The translations under genes and the position numbers were made by a program. A DNA stretch of 64,000 bases, taken from assembly GCA_049324115.1 (NCBI GenBank), contig JBMOMN010000049.1, positions 144,000 through 207,999 on the forward strand. Reading direction: 5' to 3'. The stretch comes from UBA5796 sp040752455. GTDB taxonomy: Bacteria > Chloroflexota > Anaerolineae > Anaerolineales > Villigracilaceae. The notes beneath the pieces were generated by a model. The model searched no databases. It saw only the letters and a list, made by a program, of their open reading frames with translations, and had not been told where the DNA came from. Of this stretch, positions 57,620 to 64,000 are shown piece after piece; within the stretch, counting starts at the first letter, position 1, and the number at the start of each line of letters is the position of its first letter.

Positions 57620-58856
57620 AACCACCCACGGAACACGCAACACTCCCCTGCGCATCCTCCTCATCCACCAGGCCTTCGCCGCCCTCGACGAACCCGGCGG
57701 CACCCGCCACCACGAGTTTGCGCGCCTGCTGGCCTCGCGGGGCCACAAAATCACCATCATCGCTTCTCCAGTCAGCTACCTGACCGGGGGCAAATCCTCC
57801 CAATTACCACTTACCAATTACCCTGGCAAAAACATCACCATCTTACGGGCCTACACCTACCAAGCCCTGCACAAATCCTTCGTCCACCGCGTCTTCGCCT
57901 TTTTCTCGTTCATGGCCTCCTCGTTCTTCGTCGGCCTCGGCGTGCGGGGCGTGGACGTGGTCTGGGGCACCTCGCCGCCCATTTTCCAGGGCGTCACCGC
58001 CTGGCTGCTGGCCCGGCTCAAAGGCGCAAAATTCCTGTTCGAGGTGCGCGACCTGTGGCCGCAGTTCGCCATGGCCGTCGGCGTGCTGACCAACCCGGCC
58101 CTGATCAAGATGTCGCTCTGGCTGGAGCGCTTCCTCTACCGCCGCGCCGACCGGGTGATGGTCAACAGCCCCGGTTATTTGGATCATGTGAAGGGACGCG
58201 GCGCCCGCTCGGTGGAACTTATCCCCAACGGGGCCGACCCGGCCATGTTCGACCCGGCGGATCAGGGCGAATCATTCCGGACCCGTCACCTGCTCGCCGA
58301 TAAATTCGTCGTGCTCTACGCTGGGGCGCACGGCATGTCCAACGACCTGGGCGTGGTGCTCGACGCGGCGAAACTGCTCGAAGGAACCCAAATCCAGATC
58401 GTCCTGCTCGGCGACGGCAAGGAAAAGGCCGCGTTGCAGGCGCGGAGTGACGCCCTCGGGCTGGACAACGTCACTTTCCTGCCGCCCGTCCCAAAGTCCG
58501 GGATGGGCGCGGCCCTGGCGGGTGCGGACGCCTGTCTCGCCATCCTGAAGCCGCTCGACGAGTACAAGTTGACCTATCCCAACAAAGTTTTCGATTACAT
58601 GGCCGCCGGGCGTCCGGTGGTGTTGGCGATTGACGGAGTGATCCGTCAGGTGGTCGAGGCGGCGGACTGCGGCATTTTCGCCGAACCGGGCGACCCGTCC
58701 GCGCTGGCGGAGGGCATCCGCCGCCTGGCCGCCGACCGGGCCAAATCCCGCCAGATGGGGCTGAACGGCCGCGCCTACATCGAATCCCATTTCAGCCGGG
58801 CTGCGATCGGGGAGAAGTTGGTGGCTTTACTCCAGGACGTGGTTTCCCAGCCCTGA
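57612..58856 (+). CDS. Glycosyltransferase family 4 protein
   Basis: A 414-residue GT-B fold transferase. The N-terminal domain has IHQAFAALDEPGGTRHHEFARLLASRGH; the C-terminal domain has the nucleotide-sugar motif FAEPGDPSALAEGIRRLAAD. Residues around 60 (SSQLPLTNYPGKN) contain an AATTACC-rich tract unlike its neighbours. It belongs to the polysaccharide set with the lyase (8-base overlap) and the bi-domain oxidoreductase upstream. Confidence 0.92.
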   Translation: MTETTHGTRNTPLRILLIHQAFAALDEPGGTRHHEFARLLASRGHKITIIASPVSYLTGGKSSQLPLTNYPGKNITILRAYTYQALHKSFVHRVFAFFSFMASSFFVGLGVRGVDVVWGTSPPIFQGVTAWLLARLKGAKFLFEVRDLWPQFAMAVGVLTNPALIKMSLWLERFLYRRADRVMVNSPGYLDHVKGRGARSVELIPNGADPAMFDPADQGESFRTRHLLADKFVVLYAGAHGMSNDLGVVLDAAKLLEGTQIQIVLLGDGKEKAALQARSDALGLDNVTFLPPVPKSGMGAALAGADACLAILKPLDEYKLTYPNKVFDYMAAGRPVVLAIDGVIRQVVEAADCGIFAEPGDPSALAEGIRRLAADRAKSRQMGLNGRAYIESHFSRAAIGEKLVALLQDVVSQP

Positions 58857-58879
58857 AACTATGCTAAACTTCATTTGCA

Positions 58880-59542
58880 ATGACAATTGACAGCATTTCC
58901 CGGATTGGCAGTGTCCTGCGTGATGCAGTCACCTTCGATTTCAAGAATCCCCCCGAGGTGATGATGAAAGCGGATTCCCTTTTAGGCCAGGTCGAAAGGT
59001 TGTTTGCGCTGCTCGACGGGCGGAAAATCAATTACGTGCTGGTCGGCGGGATCGCCCTCTTGACCTACGTCGAAGGCCGCAACACACAGGATATTGATCT
59101 CATCATAGCCTCGCCGTCCCTGGAGAAATTGCCCGAAATCGAGATCGAAAGCCGGGACATGTATTTTGTGAGAGGGAAATTCGGTGAATTACAAATTGAC
59201 ATTTTGCTGACCAAAAACCCGCTCTTCGCAAAAGTCGAGAGAAAATACACCCTGGAAAAAAACTTTTTGGAGCGAACGATCCGCTGCGCGAGCGTGGAAG
59301 GGCTGGTCTTGTTGAAATTGTATGCCTTGCCCTCGCTTTACCGCCAGGGGAGTTTCGAGCGCGTCGGGATTTACGAAAACGACGTTGCCACCCTTATCCA
59401 TGCCTACCGGCCAGCGCTGGAACCGCTATTCGCAGAATTGAAAAACCATCTCAGCGCAACCGACTTGCGGGAAGTCCAGGAAATTGTGGCAGACATTCAA
59501 AAGCGCATCCAGAGGTTCCGGGATGGCAGTGAAAAAGAATAA
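58880..59542 (+). CDS. Nucleotidyltransferase-fold protein, putative toxin-antitoxin component
   Basis: A 220-residue protein with a nucleotidyltransferase-like core: YVLVGGIALLTYVEGRNTQDIDLII (GG...DxD) at about residues 52-75, then a helical C-terminus. Relatives are AbiEii-like or DUF6036-type proteins. It overlaps a small downstream gene by 20 bases, the usual arrangement of NTase/small-partner modules. The activity and role (toxin or modifier) are not shown by sequence. Confidence 0.75.
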   Translation: MTIDSISRIGSVLRDAVTFDFKNPPEVMMKADSLLGQVERLFALLDGRKINYVLVGGIALLTYVEGRNTQDIDLIIASPSLEKLPEIEIESRDMYFVRGKFGELQIDILLTKNPLFAKVERKYTLEKNFLERTIRCASVEGLVLLKLYALPSLYRQGSFERVGIYENDVATLIHAYRPALEPLFAELKNHLSATDLREVQEIVADIQKRIQRFRDGSEKE

Positions 59543-59696
59543 ATCCGAGGGAGCCACCGACTGGAAATCCCGGTCGCCCCAGGAACGCCTGGCGGAAGTC
59601 GAACGCTTGCGGCAAGAACGTCACGGGTGGGAAGATGGGCAGGAACCGCGCTTGCAGAGATTGGTCAGGGTCATCAAGCTCAAGGACTACGATTGA
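59523..59696 (+). CDS. Small partner protein of the NTase gene
   Basis: A 57-residue basic/acidic protein with a helical motif SPQERLAEVERLRQERHGW and a final QRLVRVIKLKDYD. Small proteins of this pattern commonly follow NTase genes of this type. It starts inside the end of the NTase gene (20-base overlap), and its stop overlaps the TTG start of the following methyltransferase by 4 bases. Confidence 0.7.
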   Translation: MAVKKNKSEGATDWKSRSPQERLAEVERLRQERHGWEDGQEPRLQRLVRVIKLKDYD

Positions 59697-60265
59697 AACT
59701 CTCCGAAGTCGAATTCCGGGCCATGAACACCTGGTGGCGCAAGTGGGGACAGAAGCATTTCGAGTTGCCCCTGTTCCAACGGCTTGGGCTGGAGGTTGCG
59801 GGGAAAGATGTGCTCGAGATCGGCTGCGGCAACGGATACGGCGGATTTCTGTTGAACCAACTCGGCCCGAAAAGTTATACCGGCCTGGACGTGATGGAAG
59901 AACAGATCGCGATGGCGCGGCGGGATTATCCCCAATACCAGTTCATCCTTCAGGATGCCACCGACTTGAGCCGATTCCCCGGGGCGAGCGTGGACGTGGT
60001 CGTGATCTTCGGCGTTCTCCACCACATCCCTGCGTGGCGACAGGTCATTGACGAGATCGCCCGCGTGCTAAAACCCGGCGGAAGCCTTTTCCTCGAAGAA
60101 CCGCGCGGGGTGGACATCAAACTGTTCGACTTCTTCTTCCGCTGGGGGCATCCCGAGTCGGATTTCGGGTTGAAGCCGCTCGAAGCGTATCTTAAATCGA
60201 GCGGCTTCCAGTTCGAAAAATTATGGACGCCGCTGTTGACGATGTATCACGCAGCGAAAGGCTGA
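59693..60265 (+). CDS. Class I SAM-dependent methyltransferase
   Basis: A 190-residue methyltransferase with motif I VLEIGCGNGYGG (about residues 40-51), the acidic end of strand 2 in TGLDVMEEQ and VVIFGVLHHIP, followed by VLKPGGSLFLEEP. The substrate is unknown; it could act on sugars or lipids of the adjacent polysaccharide set. A TTG start at 59693 is supported by AAGGA seven bases upstream and overlaps the small gene's stop (TTGA); an ATG at 59723 is the alternative. Confidence 0.82.
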   Translation: MKLSEVEFRAMNTWWRKWGQKHFELPLFQRLGLEVAGKDVLEIGCGNGYGGFLLNQLGPKSYTGLDVMEEQIAMARRDYPQYQFILQDATDLSRFPGASVDVVVIFGVLHHIPAWRQVIDEIARVLKPGGSLFLEEPRGVDIKLFDFFFRWGHPESDFGLKPLEAYLKSSGFQFEKLWTPLLTMYHAAKG

Positions 60266-60375
60266 TCTTGCGCTACGAGCCAGTACCAGCCTGAGAAAAA
60301 CGTGCTGAGACTCTCATCTCCAACTCTCGATGCGCGAATGAGTATATCCTTTGGGCAATCGACAAGTGCAAAGAA

Positions 60376-60795
60376 TCATCCGATATGCCAATTTCCAACA
60401 ATCAACCGCTTGAATTCCGAAATCCTGATAACCGTTGTCACGCCCACTTTGTGGGCTTCTTCAAAATCTTTATCCCCCGTAATCAGATAATCCGCTCTGG
60501 CAGATAACGCGCAAGCCCGGAACTTTGCATCCTATTGGTCGCGTGGGTAATCCACTTCGAGCAAAACTTCCTCGATCTTGACGCGACGCTCGAAAATGCT
60601 TTGCCATTTTTTAATGGTCTCTTCGGAGAGTTTGAACTTCCCCCGTTTGATGACTGTCATGTACTCGTCAATAATTTCTATGGAAGTTATCCAGGTGAAA
60701 TCGGGGTTTCCAAGAACGAACAAAATCACTTCTTCGGGAACGCGGTCCTTCAATATGGCGGAAACCACCACGTTCGTGTCGAAGATAACCTTCAC
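60376..60795 (-). pseudogene. PIN-family toxin gene interrupted by an in-frame amber codon
   Basis: The frame begins with MKVIFDTNVVVSAIL, the PIN core of the putative TA toxin family that follows small antitoxins. It stops at TAG (60532-60534) after VDYPRDQ. Reading through the TAG, the same frame continues DAKFRACALSARADYLITGDKDFEEAHKVG to a TGA at 60376-60378; that stretch supplies the missing Asp residues (DAKF, TGDKDF) of the PIN fold. The family normally has a sense codon at this position. A single nonsense mutation, or a sequencing error, is the simplest reading. Confidence 0.82.
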
Positions 60796-61031
60796 TCGCC
60801 TCTCCGATAGGCTTCGATTTCAGCGAGGATTTCATCCTCTGTGAGCGCCTGCACCTGTGGCAGGGATTGGGTCTCTTTGAACAATGCCTTGAATTCATCC
60901 ACTACCACTTTGCGATCATCATCCTCGGCCAGGACCACGATCTCCACAACCTGGCCTGAACGAAAAGGCAGGTTGGATAAAACCACCTGCTTCGGGTCTC
61001 TAATTTTAATTTTTGTTCGATAGGCTTCCAT
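60792..61031 (-). CDS. Small antitoxin-like protein upstream of the PIN pseudogene
   Basis: A 79-residue protein, beta-rich at the start (YRTKIKIRDPKQVVLSNLPF, QVVEIVVL) and helical at the end (EDEILAEIEAYRRGE), a layout common in partners of PIN toxins of this group. Its stop overlaps the PIN start by 4 bases. It may persist although its toxin is broken. Confidence 0.75.
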   Translation of the reverse strand: MEAYRTKIKIRDPKQVVLSNLPFRSGQVVEIVVLAEDDDRKVVVDEFKALFKETQSLPQVQALTEDEILAEIEAYRRGE

Positions 61032-61147
61032 AAATAACTGCTCCTGTTCGCGGGAGTATTATATATCACTTCGCGAGCATGCGAGAGAAAAGCATATCCA
61101 GATGGCAGCACGCTTCAGGGCGGCCAACGGGTGAGGATAACTCGCCC

Positions 61148-61175
61148 TTGACGCCAGTATCAATAATGGTATCAT
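61148..61175 (+). promoter_or_regulatory. Promoter candidate directly abutting hicA
   Basis: TTGACG (61148-61153) and TATCAT (61170-61175) are spaced by 16 bases. GTATCA also occurs as a direct repeat (61158-61163, 61169-61174). The expected transcription start falls at about 61182, the GTG start codon itself, so hicA may have a leaderless mRNA. Confidence 0.5.
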
Positions 61176-61181
61176 AGCTGC

Positions 61182-61442
61182 GTGGCAAAGGTCGAAGACA
61201 TCATCGTCGAAATGAAACGGAACCCGAAAGGGATTCGTTTTCTTGACCTTTGCAAAGTATGCGACGCCTTTTTCGGTAAGGCTCGTCAGGAAGGCAGCAG
61301 CCATCGAATATACAAGACACCCTGGTTGGGCGACCCGCGAGTGAATATCCAGAATGACAGAGGCATGGCAAAAACCTATCAGGTAAGACAAGTGTTGAAA
61401 GCGCTCGAACGCCTGGAGGCGCAAAATGATGTTACAGAATGA
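61182..61442 (+). CDS. hicA: HicA-type toxin
   Basis: An 86-residue dsRBD-like HicA protein that would cleave mRNA. The core FLDLCKVCDAFFG...RQEGSSHRIYKTPW contains the conserved SSHRIY (His) and the later NIQNDRGMAKTYQVRQVL. The GTG at 61182 fits the conserved N-terminus (AKVEDIIVEMKRNPKGIRF). No ribosome-binding site precedes it. It overlaps hicB by 17 bases, toxin first as usual for hicAB. Confidence 0.9.
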   Translation: MAKVEDIIVEMKRNPKGIRFLDLCKVCDAFFGKARQEGSSHRIYKTPWLGDPRVNIQNDRGMAKTYQVRQVLKALERLEAQNDVTE

Positions 61443-61764
61443 CCGATACACCTATCGCGTAACCTGGTCAGAGGAAGACAAAGAATATGTGGGCCTCTGC
61501 ATCGAGTTCCCCAGCCTGAGCTGGCTGGAACCCTCACCGGAAGAAGCCCTGAAAGGCATCCGCCAGACCGTAGCGGAAGTGGTTGCAGATTTGGAGGCGA
61601 GTGGAGAACCCGTTCCTGAACCGGTCGCCGGCAAAAAATATAGCGGGAAATTCATGGTGCGGATTCCGCCGGAATTGCACCGACGATTGGCCATCGAAGC
61701 GGCGGAGGCGGGTGTCAGCTTGAACCGGCTGGCCAGCGACAAACTCAGCCGGCAGGAAACATAA
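61426..61764 (+). CDS. hicB: HicB-type antitoxin
   Basis: A 112-residue antitoxin. The N-terminal RNase H-like HicB fold (YRVTWSEEDKEYVGLCIEFPSLSWLEPSPEEALKGI) is followed by a ribbon-helix-helix DNA-binding tail (FMVRIPPELHRRLAIEAAEAGVSLNRLASDKL). It neutralises HicA and represses the operon. Starts at 61426 or the next ATG (61429). Confidence 0.92.
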   Translation: MMLQNDRYTYRVTWSEEDKEYVGLCIEFPSLSWLEPSPEEALKGIRQTVAEVVADLEASGEPVPEPVAGKKYSGKFMVRIPPELHRRLAIEAAEAGVSLNRLASDKLSRQET

Positions 61765-61794
61765 AAAATCGGCGGCGTAACAGCCGCCTTTTCA
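61764..61794. terminator. Bidirectional terminator between hicB and the SUI1 gene
   Basis: GGCGGC (61771-61776) and GCCGCC (61783-61788) form a stem with a 6-base loop, preceded by an A-run and followed by TTTT. It can end both converging transcripts. Confidence 0.75.
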
Positions 61795-61800
61795 TTGCCC

Positions 61801-62157
61801 CTACCCTCCCGCGATCTTGACCTTGTACCCCAGTTCCCGCAGCACCCCGGCGATCTTCTCCCGCTGTTCGCCCTGGATCTCGATCACGCCGTCCTTGACC
61901 GTTCCCCCCGTCCCGCAGGCCTGTTTCAGCTTCTTTGCCAGAGACTTCAGGTCGTCGTCCGAAAGCGCCAGGTTCTTCACCAGCGTGACCGCCTTGCCGC
62001 CCCGCCCGCTTTTGTCGCGGTGCAAATAGGCCGTCTGCCGCCGGGGCGGCAGGAGCTCCCCTCTCCTTCCAGGAGAGGGGTCGGGGGTGAGGTGCGGCTT
62101 CTTGCGCAGGTCGCCCTGTGCGCTCGACCAGACGGTTTTATGAGATTCTTTCGGCAT
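61801..62157 (-). CDS. yciH: SUI1/YciH-type translation initiation factor homologue with repeat-derived insert
   Basis: A 118-residue protein. The C-terminal SUI1 domain (about residues 50-118; GKAVTLVKNL, LKSLAKKLKQACGTGGTVKDGVIEIQG, REKIAGVLRELGYKVKIAGG) belongs to the eIF1/DENR-like family that in bacteria is called YciH. The N-terminal segment LTPDPSPGRRGE (about 24-35) coincides with a palindrome (62056-62092) of a type widespread in bacterial spacers; it lengthens the usually short leader of the family. It converges on hicB. Confidence 0.9.
   Translation of the reverse strand: MPKESHKTVWSSAQGDLRKKPHLTPDPSPGRRGELLPPRRQTAYLHRDKSGRGGKAVTLVKNLALSDDDLKSLAKKLKQACGTGGTVKDGVIEIQGEQREKIAGVLRELGYKVKIAGG
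62056..62092. repeat. Palindromic CCCCTCTCC...GGAGAGGGG element inside the SUI1 gene
   Basis: CTCCCCTCTCCT is answered by AGGAGAGGGG around a short TCC loop, followed by TCGGGGGTGAGG. Such elements (peptide LTPDPSPGRRGE or similar when translated) are well known from many bacterial genomes. Here it is in frame in the N-terminal part of the SUI1 protein. Confidence 0.75.
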
Positions 62158-62206
62158 GGGTGGTATTATAGCCTTGCTTCTTGCTTATCCCAGACAGGAG
62201 AATCAC

Positions 62207-63898
62207 ATGGACACACCTTCCGAACGTTTCAACCAGTTGCTGGCCGAAGATTGGGATTTCCGTATGCGGGACGACCCGATCCAGGCGACGATGACCGGCG
62301 ACCACCGTTTCGATGACCGGATGCCGGACGCTTCGGAGGACGCGGCCGAACGGAGATTATCCCGTCTGCGGGAGTTCCAGCTCCGGGTGGGGAAGATCGC
62401 TCGCGGGGACCTGGGGCCGGCTGACCGTTTAAACTGCGACATCTACACCCGGCTGCTCGACGACGACATCCGCAACATCGAATTCCGCTCGTACCGCTAC
62501 CCGATCGCCAAACTGTGGGGGGTCCACACCTTCCTGCCGGATTTGCAGCTATCCACTTTCTTCAACACCACCCAGGATTACGAAAACTACGTCGCCCGCC
62601 TGAACGGCATCAAGCGCTACATGGACGGGATCATCGAAACCATGCAGGCCGGCCTCGACGGCGGCCAGATCCCGCCGCGCGTCACGCTGGAGGGCGTGGA
62701 CCAGGCCATCGCCGTCCATATCGTGCGCGACCCGGCCGAGAGCGTGTTCATCCGCCCGTTCAACGCGTTCCCGGCCCAGGTCCCGGAACGAGTCCGGGCG
62801 GGATTGGTCGAGGCGGCCAAAAAAGCCGTCGAGACGAGTGTGGTCCCGGCGTATGAGTCGCTCCTGTCCTTCTTCAAGGAAGAATACCTGCCGGGTTCGA
62901 GGGAGAGCATCGCCGCCAGGGACCTGCCGGACGGGCAGGCTTATTACGAATTTTGCATCCGGCATTTCACCTCGCTGCCGCTGACGGCGGAGGAAGTGCA
63001 TGAAACCGGCCTGGGCGAGGTGACGCGCATCAAAGCCGAGATGCAGGCGGTGATCGCCGAAACCGGCTTCGAGGGCGATTTCAAGGCGTTTTTGGAGTTC
63101 CTGCGCCGCGACCCGCGCTTCTACGCCGAGACGCCCGAAGCATTGCTGAAAGAGACCGGCTACCTGATGAAGCGGATTGACGGCGAGCTGCCGCGCCTGT
63201 TCCGCACGCTGCCGAGGCTGCCGTATGGCATCCGCCCGGTGCCCGAGTTTTCGGCTGCCGGCGCGCCGACGGCCTATTACATGCCCGGCGCGGGCGACGG
63301 GACGATCGCCGGTTTTTACTGCGTGAACACGTCCGACCTGAAGAGCCGTCCGCTTTACGAGATGGAGGCGCTCTCGCTGCACGAGGCCGTGCCGGGCCAT
63401 CACCTGCAACTGGCCTTGCAGCAAGAACTCGACCTGCCGAATTTCCGCCGTTTTGGCGGCTACACTTCGTTCGTGGAGGGCTGGGCGCTCTACGCCGAGC
63501 GGCTGGGCCTCGAAATGGGCTTCTACACCGACCCGTACAGCAACTTTGGCCGCCTGAGTTACGAGATGTGGCGCGCCTGCCGCCTGGTGGTGGACACCGG
63601 GATGCATGCCCTGGGTTGGACGCGGCAGCAAGCGATTGACTTCATGCTGGAAAACACGTCATCCACCGAGTTGAACATCATCAACGAAGTGGACCGCTAC
63701 ATCGGCTGGCCCGGCCAGGCGCTGGCCTATAAGATTGGAGAGTTGAAAATCCGCGAGCTGCGCGCCCGCGCCGAAGCGGAACTGGGCGAAAAGTTCGACA
63801 TCCGCGCCTTCCACGACGTGGTGCTGACCAGCGGCGCGGTCCCGCTGGATGTGCTGGAGGGGATGGTGGAGGGCGTAATGCCTCAAAATGAAAGGTAA
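62207..63898 (+). CDS. DUF885 family protein, putative metallopeptidase
   Basis: A 563-residue protein of the DUF885 family, a zincin-like group. The motif LHEAVPGHHLQ (HExxPGHH, about residues 390-400) is the presumed zinc and catalytic site, and FVEGWALYAERLG supplies the downstream Glu, as in gluzincin-type peptidases. GAGDGTIAGFYCVN precedes it. CAGGAG lies about 7 bases before the ATG at 62207. No signal peptide is visible, so it is probably cytoplasmic. A physiological substrate is unknown. Confidence 0.88.
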   Translation: MDTPSERFNQLLAEDWDFRMRDDPIQATMTGDHRFDDRMPDASEDAAERRLSRLREFQLRVGKIARGDLGPADRLNCDIYTRLLDDDIRNIEFRSYRYPIAKLWGVHTFLPDLQLSTFFNTTQDYENYVARLNGIKRYMDGIIETMQAGLDGGQIPPRVTLEGVDQAIAVHIVRDPAESVFIRPFNAFPAQVPERVRAGLVEAAKKAVETSVVPAYESLLSFFKEEYLPGSRESIAARDLPDGQAYYEFCIRHFTSLPLTAEEVHETGLGEVTRIKAEMQAVIAETGFEGDFKAFLEFLRRDPRFYAETPEALLKETGYLMKRIDGELPRLFRTLPRLPYGIRPVPEFSAAGAPTAYYMPGAGDGTIAGFYCVNTSDLKSRPLYEMEALSLHEAVPGHHLQLALQQELDLPNFRRFGGYTSFVEGWALYAERLGLEMGFYTDPYSNFGRLSYEMWRACRLVVDTGMHALGWTRQQAIDFMLENTSSTELNIINEVDRYIGWPGQALAYKIGELKIRELRARAEAELGEKFDIRAFHDVVLTSGAVPLDVLEGMVEGVMPQNER

Positions 63899-64000
63899 CT
63901 TTAGGGGTAACGTTGCTTCAAAAGGGAATGTTACCCAAAGAAAGGTACGATTTTCTGAGGTGATACAATTCTAATGCTCACCCGGAGGATAGGGCAATGC

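Noticed and set aside
60376..60795. Pyrrolysine or programmed amber readthrough in the PIN gene
   Set aside because: A single TAG at a non-conserved site in a toxin gene without methylamine-methyltransferase context is better explained by a nonsense mutation.

Overview
The window is a GC-rich (about 60 % by eye) bacterial chromosome segment with dense, ordinary gene packing. No rRNA, tRNA, CRISPR array, integrase or transposase gene was seen. The gene families point to an anaerobic member of Chloroflexota, class Anaerolineae. The clues are a secreted protein with a Thr/Pro (TPTPT-type) linker, a tungsten-type aldehyde:ferredoxin oxidoreductase with its radical SAM maturase, many PIN/HicAB/HEPN toxin modules, HTH-tailed membrane GAF proteins and very many palindromic spacer repeats. 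This placement is inference from family content, not from a marker gene.

Layout. (1) 1-7.2 kb: the end of RNase J, a repair/metabolism block on the minus strand (pcm, two Nudix-type proteins including mutY, small MBL-fold proteins) and a VapBC-like pair. (2) 7.7-19.5 kb: eleven closely spaced minus-strand genes that could be one transcript: pnp, a membrane/Ig-like protein, a GNAT, a membrane GAF-HTH protein, an S1-domain protein, ftsK, a CDP-alcohol phosphotransferase, lgt, an ABC exporter whose permease is fused to a SpoIIM domain, and an RNase Z-like hydrolase. (3) 19.8-24.5 kb: a translationally coupled HD-GYP / GGDEF pair for cyclic-di-GMP turnover. (4) 24.5-33.4 kb: threonine aldolase, rluD, lspA, alr and a 1400-residue secreted GH13 amylase/pullulanase. 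(5) 33.7-43.9 kb: glycerol kinase and glycerol-3-phosphate dehydrogenase, a large membrane glycosyltransferase-like protein, a histidine phosphatase, a ketopantoate reductase homologue, a TGS-type nucleoside kinase and mntP. (6) 44.0-48.6 kb: a tungsten enzyme locus (AbrB-radical SAM maturase, MoaD-like protein, small partner, convergent AOR) interrupted by a Phd/PIN module. (7) 48.9-60.3 kb: a polysaccharide cluster (bi-domain oxidoreductase, heparinase-like lyase, GT4, methyltransferase) interspersed with HEPN/MNT, RHH/PIN and NTase modules, a broken CPBP protease gene and an aminotransferase/Nudix pair. (8) 60.4-64 kb: an amber-interrupted PIN toxin with its antitoxin, HicAB, a SUI1-type initiation factor homologue and a DUF885 peptidase-like protein.

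The most notable feature is a population of small palindromic elements. They fill most spacers longer than 100 bp. They also sit in frame inside coding regions: glycerol kinase, the 698-aa membrane protein, the heparinase-like lyase and the SUI1 protein each carry a peptide that looks repeat-derived. A near-identical 210-bp MITE-like unit with matching 8-bp flanking duplications occurs twice, and one copy interrupts a CPBP protease gene. Seven toxin-antitoxin-type modules lie in 64 kb, five of them between 51 and 62 kb, which marks that part as the accessory region of the window.
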